From NCBI RefSeq assembly GCF_000702205.1, contig NZ_JNKW01000005.1, positions 1 through 64,000 of the forward strand: 64,000 bases of DNA. The letters run 5' to 3'. Shown here piece after piece: positions 35,522-43,925 of the stretch. The stretch comes from Lachnospira multipara LB2003. Its GTDB lineage: Bacteria; Bacillota; Clostridia; Lachnospirales; Lachnospiraceae. A program made the position numbers and the translations under genes. The stretch's first letter is position 1. Each line of letters opens with the position of its first letter. The notes beneath the pieces are model-generated. The model worked only from the letters and a program-made list of their open reading frames with translations, made no database searches and had not been told where the DNA came from.

Positions 35522-36439
35522 ATGAGTGAATTAATTATTGGAGTAGACGTTGGATTTGGTAACACAAAAACATCCCACAAAGTATTTTCTAGTGGAGTGA
35601 TTAAACATTCCACAAAGCCACCTATTTCAAGCATGGTGGTTGAAACAAATGAGGGATTCTATTCAGTTGGCAATCCTAAGATTACCATTCAGGAATCTAA
35701 AATGAATAACGAGGACATGCTTGTTCTCACCGAAGCTGCTATCGCAGAAGAACTTAAGATGCAGGGCATGACTCAGGCTGACATTCATCTTGGTGTAGGT
35801 GTACCACTTACACGTATGGGAGCCGAAAAAGAACCTATGCTTGATTACTACAAACGCAATCGTAAACTTGTTTTCAAGTATGAAGATGTAACCTATAGCA
35901 TCAACCTTTTAAGTGTAAATGTATATCCACAGGGCTATGCCGGAATCGTGAACTATATCAACAAATTCAGCAGACTTGCTGTTGTTATCGACATTGGAAG
36001 TTGGACGATTGATATCATGCCTATCCGTGAGAGAAAAGCTGATGCTGGTAACTGTAAGAGCCTTTCTCTTGGAACCATTACATGTATGCACAAAATCAAT
36101 GAACACCTAAGAGAGCAGTTTAACGGTGAAGCAGATGAAATCTTACTTAAGGATGTAATGATTACCGGTTCAAGCGTTGATCTTCCACCTAAGTATCTTA
36201 CAGTCATTCAGAACGACCTTAAAACCTACGTGGAAGACATTATGGGACAGCTTCGTGCTTTACAGTTCAACCTTGATACAACTCAGCTTATCTTTATCGG
36301 TGGAGGTTCCACAATCATTAAGAACTTCCTTGATGCTGAGAAATATCCAAAGGCTACTGTAATTGATGATGTTCACATTAACGCGAAAGGCTATGAAGAC
36401 CTTATTCGTTACCAGATACGAAACGGAGGATTAAAATAA
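35522..36439 (+). CDS. ParM/StbA-like actin-family segregation ATPase
   Basis: The 305-residue protein has actin-fold signatures: phosphate-1 'IIGVDVGFGNTKTS' at the N-terminus, phosphate-2 'VVIDIGSWTIDIM' (about residue 155) and the adenosine motif 'LIFIGGGSTIIKN' (about 255). ParM proteins polymerise into filaments that push plasmid copies apart. It follows the recombinase operon and overlaps the next gene by one base (TAATG). A segregation protein on an integrated element suggests a circular, replicating stage after excision; that is inference. Confidence 0.85.
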   Translation: MSELIIGVDVGFGNTKTSHKVFSSGVIKHSTKPPISSMVVETNEGFYSVGNPKITIQESKMNNEDMLVLTEAAIAEELKMQGMTQADIHLGVGVPLTRMGAEKEPMLDYYKRNRKLVFKYEDVTYSINLLSVNVYPQGYAGIVNYINKFSRLAVVIDIGSWTIDIMPIRERKADAGNCKSLSLGTITCMHKINEHLREQFNGEADEILLKDVMITGSSVDLPPKYLTVIQNDLKTYVEDIMGQLRALQFNLDTTQLIFIGGGSTIIKNFLDAEKYPKATVIDDVHINAKGYEDLIRYQIRNGGLK

Positions 36440-36792
36440 TGAAATCCTTTGCCAAAACCATCAGATTCTATGATACACACAAAGATCAGGTGGCAATAAA
36501 GGCAATTTCAAACTATGCCGAATATGGCTTTAGCAGTGCTAATGAAATGGTTGTGACAGCTCTGTATGAACTTGCAGAGCGTCATAACAACCATTCCTCA
36601 AACGAACTGCCACTTGATGAACTAGCAGACAAAATCGTAGCAAGGCTTGGTGGAAATATCACCATTGCTTCGGGAACTTCAGAGGCGATTCCTTCTTCTT
36701 GTGTTTCCTCCGGTCCCGAAACATGGGATACCCCAGAACCAGCTACAGACGAAAACATCAGCGATGTAATGGCTGATATACTTTCGTTTTAA
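36439..36792 (+). CDS. ParR-like partner of the ParM protein
   Basis: The 117-residue protein has an N-terminal ribbon-helix-helix-like region ('KTIRFYDTHKDQVAIKAISN' then 'GFSSANEMVVTALYEL') and an acidic, disordered C-terminus. ParR adaptors bind centromere repeats with a ribbon-helix-helix fold and cap ParM filaments with an acidic tail. Immediate coupling to the parM-like gene supports the assignment; sequence similarity to ParR cannot be checked here. Confidence 0.65.
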   Translation: MKSFAKTIRFYDTHKDQVAIKAISNYAEYGFSSANEMVVTALYELAERHNNHSSNELPLDELADKIVARLGGNITIASGTSEAIPSSCVSSGPETWDTPEPATDENISDVMADILSF

Positions 36793-36849
36793 TAGGAGGT
36801 ATAATAAATTGTATACAAACAATAAAGATCCAACTTAAGGAGTTCCTAT

Positions 36850-37566
36850 ATGTTAATGCCACAAAATGATTCAGACCAAACAGCTTGGAAGTTTTATAAA
36901 TCTTTCTATGGAAATAAGCTTAAGACCAACGGCAAGAACCACCATCTCACCTATAACGGCATCTCAATCGATGTAAATGGTGATGTTTGCTTTAATGTTA
37001 AATTACAACCGCAAAAACGTTACACATTACTAGGTAGCATTGTAAAAAACGTGGATTGTTTTAGTCGACTCAAAGAACTACTTGATTCGCTACTATATTC
37101 TCCGATAAATATAAGCATATTACCTAAAACCGGTGGATTAAACACGGTCAAAGGTCAGTTTTCCTGTGATAGATTTGACTCCTTTATATGGCTTATAAAT
37201 GCATACTATAACGGCTTGCGTGCTCCAATAGTAAATCGAGGCACAAAGAATTCGTATATTAGTAACCAATCTAAACTTGCAGATTTCTTGGATAAAATAG
37301 GCTCGACTAAAGAATTTTGCCATCTCTTTTATGGGATTAATGATAACAAACTAATAGAAGAACTTATTGCCTCAGGAGTAAAGGATATATCTACTCCTAA
37401 TGAATTCTATAACTATTTGCAACTTGCTATAAAGTTTTGGTATGCGCGAATTGACGTACTAGAACAGAAAAAGGAATCCTCAAACAACGATATATCCTTC
37501 TATAAAGTGCAACTTTCTAATCTGTCAAAGCTTCTAGAAGCAGCTATAACAGAATCAGAAAAATAA
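36850..37566 (+). CDS. Hypothetical protein of the mobile element
   Basis: The 238-residue soluble protein is preceded by AAGGAG and lies 57 nt after the ParR-like gene, in the same direction. The N-terminal half is beta-rich with 'LTYNGISIDVNGDVCFNVKL'; the C-terminal half is helical with a charged tail. I do not recognise a family. It may be the last gene of the recombinase-segregation transcript. Confidence 0.6.
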   Translation: MLMPQNDSDQTAWKFYKSFYGNKLKTNGKNHHLTYNGISIDVNGDVCFNVKLQPQKRYTLLGSIVKNVDCFSRLKELLDSLLYSPINISILPKTGGLNTVKGQFSCDRFDSFIWLINAYYNGLRAPIVNRGTKNSYISNQSKLADFLDKIGSTKEFCHLFYGINDNKLIEELIASGVKDISTPNEFYNYLQLAIKFWYARIDVLEQKKESSNNDISFYKVQLSNLSKLLEAAITESEK

Positions 37567-37570
37567 CTAG

Positions 37571-37864
37571 TTATAAATACTTCAAATACACCCTTTTATG
37601 AAGACTATATCTATCATGAGATTTTATCGACGAGATACTCTGCTTTACATTATAGCATTGCCAGTGTTTGTGATAATACTTCTGGCCTGGATGCTTATGA
37701 TATAGCACAATAGGATATTCAGAAAGTGCGATATTCCTTTTTTGAATGATCCATGAATCTCTAGTATTTTTACTTTGAATCTCAATGAAGTTATCCTCTA
37801 CAGGATATCTAAGCACCTTGAAATAACCTTTATCAATGAGATGTAACTCTTTATAGGTAAACAT
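37571..37864 (-). CDS. Small hypothetical protein at the right element end
   Basis: The 97-residue protein starts at ATG 37864 behind AAGGGAG; an upstream in-frame start (37894) has no ribosome site. The sequence is basic and rich in aromatic residues and His in the second half ('LYHKHPGQKYYHKHWQCY'), with an N-terminal beta region ('YFKVLRYPVEDNFIEIQSK'). It converges on the preceding gene with a 4-bp gap and reads away from the element end. No function can be assigned. Confidence 0.55.
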   Translation of the reverse strand: MFTYKELHLIDKGYFKVLRYPVEDNFIEIQSKNTRDSWIIQKRNIALSEYPIVLYHKHPGQKYYHKHWQCYNVKQSISSIKSHDRYSLHKRVYLKYL

Positions 37865-37959
37865 ATAAGACTCCCTTCTTATTGATACTGACATATTGAT
37901 TGATAGGATGGATATAACAAATAGATAAACAGATATAAGATATATTCTTTCTACAGATT

Positions 37960-38061
37960 CTATAATGAATAAGAGATAAAGTACTTCTCAATAATTATTA
38001 AAACTACCTCGATAACTCCCATTCCATCTTCTTCCTTCATAAATTTCATAAACTGCTTCAT
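37960..38061 (-). pseudogene. N-terminal fragment of the interrupted Flp1-type pilin gene
   Basis: From ATG 38061, behind AGGAAG, the frame encodes 'MKQFMKFMKEEDG' and 'MGVIEVVLIII', a type IVb prepilin leader and start of the pilin helix. Cleavage after Gly13 would leave Glu at mature position 5, as required for Flp pilins. At 37989 native coding ends and nine codons of element DNA follow to TAG (37960-37962), so a 33-residue truncated product could be made. The missing half is at 13194-13297. Confidence 0.9.
37989..37997. repeat. Right attachment repeat of the mobile element
   Basis: This is the second copy of the 9-mer CAATAATTA found at 13289-13297. It marks the point where the N-terminal pilin coding sequence meets the element. 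Confidence 0.85.
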
Positions 38062-38096
38062 ACTTTTTTCTTCCTTTCTTTTTTAAAAAATCTATT

Positions 38097-39422
38097 CTAA
38101 ATTCCAAATGATGATAATGCTGGTACCATTACTATTGCTAATACAATAGCTAACATTATTAACATTGGAAATAGAAGCTTGGTTGATGCTTCTTCACCTT
38201 TTTTTAGTGCTAACTGTTTTCTAATCGTAAAGGCTTGTCCCATTTCATCATCTAATAACTGGAGCAATTCTTTACTTCCCTTTTTAACACTACTTTCTAG
38301 TAATGATGCAAACTTCATATATTCCTTTATATTTACTCTTTTACCAAAATTCTGATAGCAAAGAGCTTCGCTTATACCTGCCTGCATATTACACTCTGTT
38401 TCATACATTTCATCATATATGGCATGTTTCTTTATTTTTCCTGATTTTACATCTCTTAAATAATCACTGACTATTTTTCTCCATGCCAATCTTATGGTCA
38501 TCCCTGATCCTAACAATAAAACTATCTTAGAGACTACTTCTGAATAATCATATTTCATTTCCTGAATTCGTTTTGTAGCCTTTTGTCGTTCGTTATAATA
38601 ATCGCTATAATAATATAAAAATACTGCTACTACACCCATTAAAATATAGAAAAAAGGAGATGTAAGTCCAAGATTTAACCTATAGGAAAGTTGCTTGTCT
38701 AAAACTTTATCTGGTAAGGTGATTTCTCCATTTTCTTGAGAATCATTAACTTTACTATTCACCTTTTTAGCAACTATATTCTCTATTGTTTGATTTTTAG
38801 CATCCTGACGTGGTAACACTGTTATTTCATAATTAAGCTCTGAATTGTAAGTTTCATAACTTAACACCGCTTTAAGATTTACCTTCTTTGATTCATTATC
38901 TTCAAAATTATAATTATCAACTTTGCCGTTATAATTAACCACTTCATAATCACCAGAATACCAGTCTACCTTAACAACATCATTACAACACCATGTAATT
39001 AAATTAAGATCCTGTCTTACCTCATCCAATGTCTGATTTTTTCCTAGCATTTTTTTATTAATCTCATCACTTGCTCTTTTGAAATAATCGGACACCTCTG
39101 ATTCAGATAATTTTCTTGGCTCAATACTTAAATCTACCGTTGTTATTAACTTTCCATCACTGTCATAAATATCAATTTTTTCTTGTTTAGCATCGCTACC
39201 TGCCTCTGGTCGTTTTAACCTATTACCTTCGATTTGTGTCTCATTACTATTATTAATCCCTGTCATTATGGCCAGTAAAATCGATGCAGCAATAATTAAT
39301 ATGGAAGTTCTTATTTTTTTATTGTTTTTTATTAGATTAGGAATTCCCTTTACGTTGATTTTTTTCATATTGAATTTATTCGTGTCGATTTTTTTCAATA
39401 TGTCTTTTGCTATTAACTTCAC
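38097..39422 (-). CDS. tadC: TadC-like inner-membrane protein with long N-terminal extension
   Basis: The 441-residue protein ends in a T2SS-F/TadC domain (about 240-441) with membrane helices at about 240-262 and the C-terminal 'TKLLFPMLIMLAIVLAIVMV'. Ahead of it is an unusual N-terminal region: a membrane helix (about 39-55) and an extracytoplasmic domain of about 175 residues. TadB and TadC form the inner-membrane platform on which the TadA ATPase acts. It lies 36 bp upstream of the pilin remnant and directly after tadB. The extension is a feature of clostridial loci; its role is unknown. Confidence 0.82.
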   Translation of the reverse strand: MKLIAKDILKKIDTNKFNMKKINVKGIPNLIKNNKKIRTSILIIAASILLAIMTGINNSNETQIEGNRLKRPEAGSDAKQEKIDIYDSDGKLITTVDLSIEPRKLSESEVSDYFKRASDEINKKMLGKNQTLDEVRQDLNLITWCCNDVVKVDWYSGDYEVVNYNGKVDNYNFEDNESKKVNLKAVLSYETYNSELNYEITVLPRQDAKNQTIENIVAKKVNSKVNDSQENGEITLPDKVLDKQLSYRLNLGLTSPFFYILMGVVAVFLYYYSDYYNERQKATKRIQEMKYDYSEVVSKIVLLLGSGMTIRLAWRKIVSDYLRDVKSGKIKKHAIYDEMYETECNMQAGISEALCYQNFGKRVNIKEYMKFASLLESSVKKGSKELLQLLDDEMGQAFTIRKQLALKKGEEASTKLLFPMLIMLAIVLAIVMVPALSSFGI

Positions 39423-39426
39423 TTAA

Positions 39427-40227
39427 TTACACCTCTATATTCATTATTTTTTGAGAAAGTCTAATAGATATCATGTAAAGCACAAGACATATGCTCATAA
39501 TTACAACTCCCAAGGGATTTCCATATAAACACTCAAGATAACCTACTGATGTAACTTTCAAATAAATAACCATTACTAAGGGAATACATTCCATTACTCT
39601 TTGTTCCATCTTCTTTCCACTAATCATGGTATCTATTTCCGAAGCTATATACCATTTTTCTTGGATTTGACTACTTGTATTTTTAATAATCTGGATTAAA
39701 TTTCCACCACTTCTTTTGGCGTATTTAAAGACTTCTGCAAAATATTTTATATCTTCTATATTAGACTTAATCGCAAATTCTTCTATAACGGTTTCGATAT
39801 TTTCATTACTTCGAATTCGATTCCTAATATTATAAAACTCTCTTGTCATTTCATCGTCTTTGCCGTAATTTTTCTCTAAATCTATTGCTGCTTCTGTAAA
39901 AGCATTCTCTATTGAATAACCAACATCAAGGGCAAAAGATACTGCAAGCATTGCTTCCTTAAACTTTTCTGTAAATATCGACACTTTCTTTCGCTTCTTA
40001 TCTTCTATCTCATTTTTTAGAAAAGCCAATAATAACGGACTTATAATAATAGCAATTAAGAAATTTCCATAAAAGCAATAGGCAACTGCTAATAAAAATC
40101 CTATTCCTTTAGCAAGCATTACAATGTCGATTTCATTCCAGTCTAATTCCAGCAATTTGAAATTTTTCTTTACATGAAACTTCCCTGTCTGTCCTTTTAA
40201 GATGCCCAATAATTTTCCCATGTTCAT
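39427..40227 (-). CDS. tadB: TadB-like inner-membrane platform protein
   Basis: The product is about 266 residues with a T2SS-F domain: two N-terminal helices ('AKGIGFLLAVAYCFYGNFLI'), a cytoplasmic four-helix segment with 'VSFALDVGYSIENAF' and 'RSGGNLIQIIKNT', and two C-terminal helices. The start within the end of tadA is uncertain; ATG 40227 follows GAAGGTGAAG, so the genes overlap by about 95 nt and are translationally coupled. It pairs with TadC in Flp pilus assembly. Confidence 0.82.
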   Translation of the reverse strand: MNMGKLLGILKGQTGKFHVKKNFKLLELDWNEIDIVMLAKGIGFLLAVAYCFYGNFLIAIIISPLLLAFLKNEIEDKKRKKVSIFTEKFKEAMLAVSFALDVGYSIENAFTEAAIDLEKNYGKDDEMTREFYNIRNRIRSNENIETVIEEFAIKSNIEDIKYFAEVFKYAKRSGGNLIQIIKNTSSQIQEKWYIASEIDTMISGKKMEQRVMECIPLVMVIYLKVTSVGYLECLYGNPLGVVIMSICLVLYMISIRLSQKIMNIEV

Positions 40228-41368
40228 CTTCACCTTCTTCCACGAATTCAAATAAAGGATTTAACTTTATTTCTCCATTCTCATATCTAAGCACTTCTGT
40301 TATTTCAACAACTTTTCTTGATTTATCCCTCATTCTCTTTAAATGAACAATTAAATCAATTGCTGATCCAATCTGTTGCTTAATTGCTTCTAGAGGCATC
40401 TTAATTCCACTCATTAACACCATAGTTTCAAGTCTTGATAACATATCTTCTGATGAATTACTATGTCCTGTTGATAATGAACCATCATGTCCTGTATTCA
40501 TACTTGTGAGCATATCAAGTGCTTCACCACCTCTACACTCACCAACCACGATTCTATCTGGTCTCATTCTAAGAGATGACTTAATCAAATCTCTTATTGT
40601 TATTTCATTTTTACCTTCCACATTGGCATTTCTAGATTCTAATCGAACTAAATTATCTACCCTTTGTAGCTGTAGTTCTGCAGAATCCTCAATTGTTATT
40701 ACTCTTTCATCTTCTGGAATAAAATTAGATAGGGCATTTAGAAATGTTGTTTTTCCACTTCCTGTACCGCCACTTATGAAAATATTTAATCTGGCATTAA
40801 CCGCCTTTTTTAAAAATAATGCTGCTTCCTTTGTTATGGAATTATAAGCAATTAGTTTTTCAATACTTAAGGGAGTTTTATAGAATTTACGAATTGTTAT
40901 TGTTGGTCCATTTAGAGCAACTGGTGGTAATACAATATTTACTCTTGACCCATCCGCTAAACGTGTATCCACAATAGGAGAACTTTCATTTACAATTCTA
41001 TTGGCCATAGCTGCTATTTTTTGAGCTATGTCTTCTAGTTTCATTTCATTTTCGAACTTTCCTTCATAACGTTTAAGCTGTCCGTTTTTTTCAATAAAAA
41101 TATCATCAGGACCGTTTATCATTATTTCCGTTATTTGTTCATCATCAAGGAGCTCTTGTAAAAGATCAAGCTTTCTAATTGCATTAAACAATCGCATTTT
41201 TAAATTTTCTTTTACTTGTAATGGTAAGCGATGATTCATGGAATAGTCCATTATCTTCTGATCTATAATGGCAAATATGCTTTCTTCACTTGGCTCGGAT
41301 GTCATATCTAGTTCATTATAAATTTCCCGTTTTATCTTAGAAAAAACTTCATCTATGTTACCTACCAT
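40133..41368 (-). CDS. tadA: TadA/CpaF pilus assembly ATPase
   Basis: This 411-residue GspE/CpaF-type secretion ATPase has Walker A 'ISGGTGSGKTTFLNAL', an Asp box 'VITIEDSAELQL' and 'RPDRIVVGECRGGEALDML' (Walker B region). The N-terminal domain contains 'ITEIMINGPDDIFIEKNGQL', typical of CpaF. It powers pilin polymerisation (and in some Tad systems retraction) at the cytoplasmic membrane. Its ATG overlaps the stop of the tadZ-like gene. Confidence 0.94.
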   Translation of the reverse strand: MVGNIDEVFSKIKREIYNELDMTSEPSEESIFAIIDQKIMDYSMNHRLPLQVKENLKMRLFNAIRKLDLLQELLDDEQITEIMINGPDDIFIEKNGQLKRYEGKFENEMKLEDIAQKIAAMANRIVNESSPIVDTRLADGSRVNIVLPPVALNGPTITIRKFYKTPLSIEKLIAYNSITKEAALFLKKAVNARLNIFISGGTGSGKTTFLNALSNFIPEDERVITIEDSAELQLQRVDNLVRLESRNANVEGKNEITIRDLIKSSLRMRPDRIVVGECRGGEALDMLTSMNTGHDGSLSTGHSNSSEDMLSRLETMVLMSGIKMPLEAIKQQIGSAIDLIVHLKRMRDKSRKVVEITEVLRYENGEIKLNPLFEFVEEGEDEHGKIIGHLKRTDREVSCKEKFQIAGIRLE

Positions 41369-42344
41369 CCGCCACCTCTTTTATTCTTGCGAATGTCCTA
41401 CTATACTCAATTCTATTTAGTATATCCTCATTCATACAGTCTTCCGATAAATCCACAAGCACCTCTCTATAGTTATCAAGCAATGAATTCATCCCTGTTT
41501 CATTCATATATGTAACCATTGAAAGTTCCCTTGCCTTATCAAAATAGTTATGAACTTTTGGCATAAACAACTTATCGCATACCGCATATAAATTCCATGG
41601 TGATTTTACTCCATTTCCCATATCAATAACTATATAAGCATATCCAAGTTCTTTACCAAGTAATTGAAAAAAAAGAACCAAATCCTCCACGCCTATATAG
41701 GATATGTCTTCTGCACACATTACAGGAGAAATATAATCCAATCCTTTATCCTTATTAATACATTGTCCTATTTTTTCACAATATTGCATTTTGTTTTGTT
41801 TGAAATAATAGAGAGCATCTGAAAGACAATTCATTCGATTATCTGATAATATGCCTGATAAACCGGCAAACTCTTCAAGACTGACAAATAATGTTTGTCC
41901 TTTTTTAGAATAATACTTTGCTAGACCTAGGGATAATACTAAACGTTCACTGTTATTCATACCAACAACTCCCATGATCTTAGTTTCATTTAATCTTTTG
42001 TTTTTTATTTTGTTATTGGAAACCCTTTTAATTAATTCATTAGTTGGCTGATATTTACATTCATACAGCACGTCGGAATCTACCATGTTCATATCTTCAC
42101 TATCTTCACAAAGAACCACAATTTTTTTGGCTGATTCCATATTGTTCTCACAATAGTATTCGTAAGTTTCCTCATTAATCATTAAAAGCTCAATTTTTAC
42201 ATCTTTCAAATAATCAATCAAATTATCCTTATCTGTAAATACCTGAGCATTATACGTGAAATCCTCTGAATCATTTAGTGTACTCATAAGTCTTTTTGCA
42301 TAAGTTTCATCTGAATCATAAATAACACAATTATTATGTGACAT
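41358..42344 (-). CDS. TadZ/CpaE-like ParA-family protein
   Basis: The 328-residue protein has an N-terminal receiver-like domain ('NCVIYDSDETYAKRLMSTL') and a MinD/ParA-like domain with 'KIMGVVGMNNSERLVLSLGL', 'AYIVIDMGNGV', and 'LFMPKVHNYFDKAREL'. The deviant Walker A lacks the GKT/S lysine pair (GMNNSERL), so nucleotide binding may be weak or lost, as in several TadZ proteins. TadZ localises the pilus machine to the pole. Position between the prepilin peptidase and tadA supports the role. Confidence 0.72.
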   Translation of the reverse strand: MSHNNCVIYDSDETYAKRLMSTLNDSEDFTYNAQVFTDKDNLIDYLKDVKIELLMINEETYEYYCENNMESAKKIVVLCEDSEDMNMVDSDVLYECKYQPTNELIKRVSNNKIKNKRLNETKIMGVVGMNNSERLVLSLGLAKYYSKKGQTLFVSLEEFAGLSGILSDNRMNCLSDALYYFKQNKMQYCEKIGQCINKDKGLDYISPVMCAEDISYIGVEDLVLFFQLLGKELGYAYIVIDMGNGVKSPWNLYAVCDKLFMPKVHNYFDKARELSMVTYMNETGMNSLLDNYREVLVDLSEDCMNEDILNRIEYSRTFARIKEVADGR

Positions 42345-42365
42345 TCAACACCTCATTTCTTTAGT

Positions 42366-42818
42366 TTAAAAAATAATCGAGATAATCAATCCCGTAAGAA
42401 TTGCATAAGCAAAATGTATTCTATGTACCTTAAAGCCGAAATCTGAATTAACCACAACACTTTTCTTTAATGCTACTTCCACAGCACCAATAATTCCAGC
42501 AGCTATCATAGAAAACACAAAAACTTGTTTAATTTCACCTCCTAAAAGCAAACCAAGACTAAACAATAATTTTACATCTCCTGCTCCAATTCCACCTACT
42601 GTGTAAACTAAATATGTTATGAAAAAAACAGCCACAGCACAAACTATATTCTCAAATAAATTAATTGGACAATGTAAAAAGTGCTCTGTTAAAATCAAAA
42701 CTAGACTTACACATACAGCTATTAAATTAAGTAAATTAGGAATCTTGTATGATGAATAATCAAAATAGACTGCGATTAACGCAAGAATTAAAGCAACTAC
42801 AACATTTAGTATAATAAT
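42366..42818 (-). CDS. A24 prepilin peptidase with a non-standard start codon
   Basis: The full-length frame needs an ATT start at 42818 (or 42815), placed 5-8 nt after a perfect AGGAGG; no ATG, GTG or TTG lies between the upstream stop TAG (42828-42830) and the first catalytic Asp. The 150-residue product then has both A24 aspartates, in 'YFDYSSYKIPN' and 'GIGAGDVKLLFSLGLL'. The internal ATG at 42698 would make a 110-residue protein lacking the first Asp. It cleaves prepilin leaders and heads the Tad operon, directly after the operon promoter. Rare ATT starts are known from infC. Confidence 0.8.
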   Translation of the reverse strand: MIILNVVVALILALIAVYFDYSSYKIPNLLNLIAVCVSLVLILTEHFLHCPINLFENIVCAVAVFFITYLVYTVGGIGAGDVKLLFSLGLLLGGEIKQVFVFSMIAAGIIGAVEVALKKSVVVNSDFGFKVHRIHFAYAILTGLIISIIF

Positions 42819-42848
42819 ATCGACCTCCTAATGTTGTGGTCAAGAAAT

Positions 42849-42877
42849 ACTATACATTCTAAATTATTAGTTGTCAA
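42849..42877 (-). promoter_or_regulatory. Promoter of the Tad operon
   Basis: On the minus strand a perfect TTGACA (42872-42877) lies 17 bp from TATAGT (42849-42854), about 30 bp before the prepilin peptidase start. With the mobile element in place this promoter can no longer transcribe the downstream Tad genes normally. Confidence 0.75.
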
Positions 42878-42885
42878 CTGTTAAA

Positions 42886-42914
42886 AAGACAAAATCATAT
42901 TTTTATGATATAGT
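42886..42914 (+). promoter_or_regulatory. Candidate promoter of the lysozyme gene
   Basis: AAGACA (42886-42891) and TATAGT (42909-42914) are 17 bp apart, 31 bp before the lysozyme start. The -35 matches consensus at four of six bases. Confidence 0.45.
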
Positions 42915-42944
42915 AGTATTATATTTTGTATTAATGGAGAAATT

Positions 42945-43925
42945 ATGAAAAGAGAAAAATTATTCAAAGCATTATTAGCAACGGGTTTAGCATTACTTGT
43001 GCTTACATCTGGAATGCTAATACATTTACAAGCTAGTGGCGTTAATATTATAACTGGAGGCTTAAACGAAAAACGAAAAAATGAGATTAAGAGTCAAGGT
43101 AAGCAAGAAGTTCTTACAGCTATTCAAGACGAATACAATAATGGCTCATCTACAAATAATATGCTACGCAATATTTTTGATGGCTATATTGTTTATCAAG
43201 CAAATAGCAAATATAACTTCGCCAAAATCAACACCTCTCTTAATAAGTCTCTTATAAACAGCAATAATATTAAAGTTGATTCAAATAGCGGCTATATTAG
43301 CTATGAAGATTCAAATTATAAGTCTGTTGCAGGAGTTGACCTTTCTTTATATCAAGGTGATGTTGACTTTAGTAAGGTTAAAAATGCTGGTTTTGACTAC
43401 TGTATGTTACGTGCCGGCTATAGAACTTATGGTGGTGGAATCGTTACAGCTGATAGTAAATTTGAAACATATGTATCTGACGCATTAAAGAATAATCTTG
43501 ATGTTGGCGTTTACTTTTTTTCATCTGCAATTAACACAAATGAGGCTAAGGAAGAAGCTAATTTTGTATTAAATGCAATAAGACCTTATAACATTAAATA
43601 TCCAATAGTCATTGATGTAGAAGATATCACCACAGGAACATCCAGACAAGCTAGTTTATCTCCAGATGAATTAACAGAAGTTGTTAAGACCTTCTGTGAA
43701 ACTATCTCAAATGCTGGATATTCCGTAATGATTTACTCTAATTTAAAAGGTTTTGTCGCTAATCTAAATCTTGAAGAATTAGAAAAATACGATAAATGGT
43801 TTGCAAATTATAGCCAAACTCCTTACTATCCTTACAAATTTACCATGTGGCAATATAGCTCAACAGGCAAAGTCGATGGCATCAACGGAGATGTAGATTT
43901 AAATATCTATCTAAAAGAAAAATAA
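42945..43925 (+). CDS. GH25 family lysozyme, secreted or membrane-anchored
   Basis: The 326-residue protein has an N-terminal signal or signal-anchor ('LFKALLATGLALLVLTSGML'), a helical spacer of about 90 residues and a GH25 muramidase domain (about 126-320): 'AGVDLSLYQGDVDFSKVKNA', 'VGVYFFSSAI', 'YPIVIDVEDI' with the acidic catalytic pair and 'FTMWQYSSTGKVDGINGDVD'. GH25 enzymes cleave the MurNAc-GlcNAc bond of peptidoglycan. It faces away from the Tad operon across a shared intergenic region and could help the pilus cross the wall; that link is only positional. Confidence 0.88.
   Translation: MKREKLFKALLATGLALLVLTSGMLIHLQASGVNIITGGLNEKRKNEIKSQGKQEVLTAIQDEYNNGSSTNNMLRNIFDGYIVYQANSKYNFAKINTSLNKSLINSNNIKVDSNSGYISYEDSNYKSVAGVDLSLYQGDVDFSKVKNAGFDYCMLRAGYRTYGGGIVTADSKFETYVSDALKNNLDVGVYFFSSAINTNEAKEEANFVLNAIRPYNIKYPIVIDVEDITTGTSRQASLSPDELTEVVKTFCETISNAGYSVMIYSNLKGFVANLNLEELEKYDKWFANYSQTPYYPYKFTMWQYSSTGKVDGINGDVDLNIYLKEK

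Larger units (their letters stand above)
13289..37997. mobile_element. Integrative mobilizable element of about 24.7 kb inserted in the Flp1 pilin gene
   Basis: The element is bounded by 9-bp direct repeats inside a pilin gene. It encodes mobilization functions (MobC, relaxase, candidate oriT), a Tn554-like recombinase set (three tyrosine recombinases plus a TnpC/DUF6262 protein), a ParM/ParR-like pair, and a cargo operon built around a type I restriction-modification system. No type IV secretion or coupling protein gene is present, so conjugal transfer would depend on a helper. Base composition is visibly less AT-rich in the relaxase and hsd genes than in the flanking pilus genes, consistent with horizontal transfer. 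Integration specificity and current mobility are inferred. Confidence 0.9.

Noticed and set aside
35299-35634. A 111-codon antisense frame over the DUF6262 and ParM genes
   Set aside because: Spans the junction of two well-supported genes on the other strand and lacks a ribosome site.
13289-37997. Interpretation of the element as a prophage
   Set aside because: No capsid, terminase, portal, tail or lysis genes are present; relaxase and MobC point to mobilization by conjugation.
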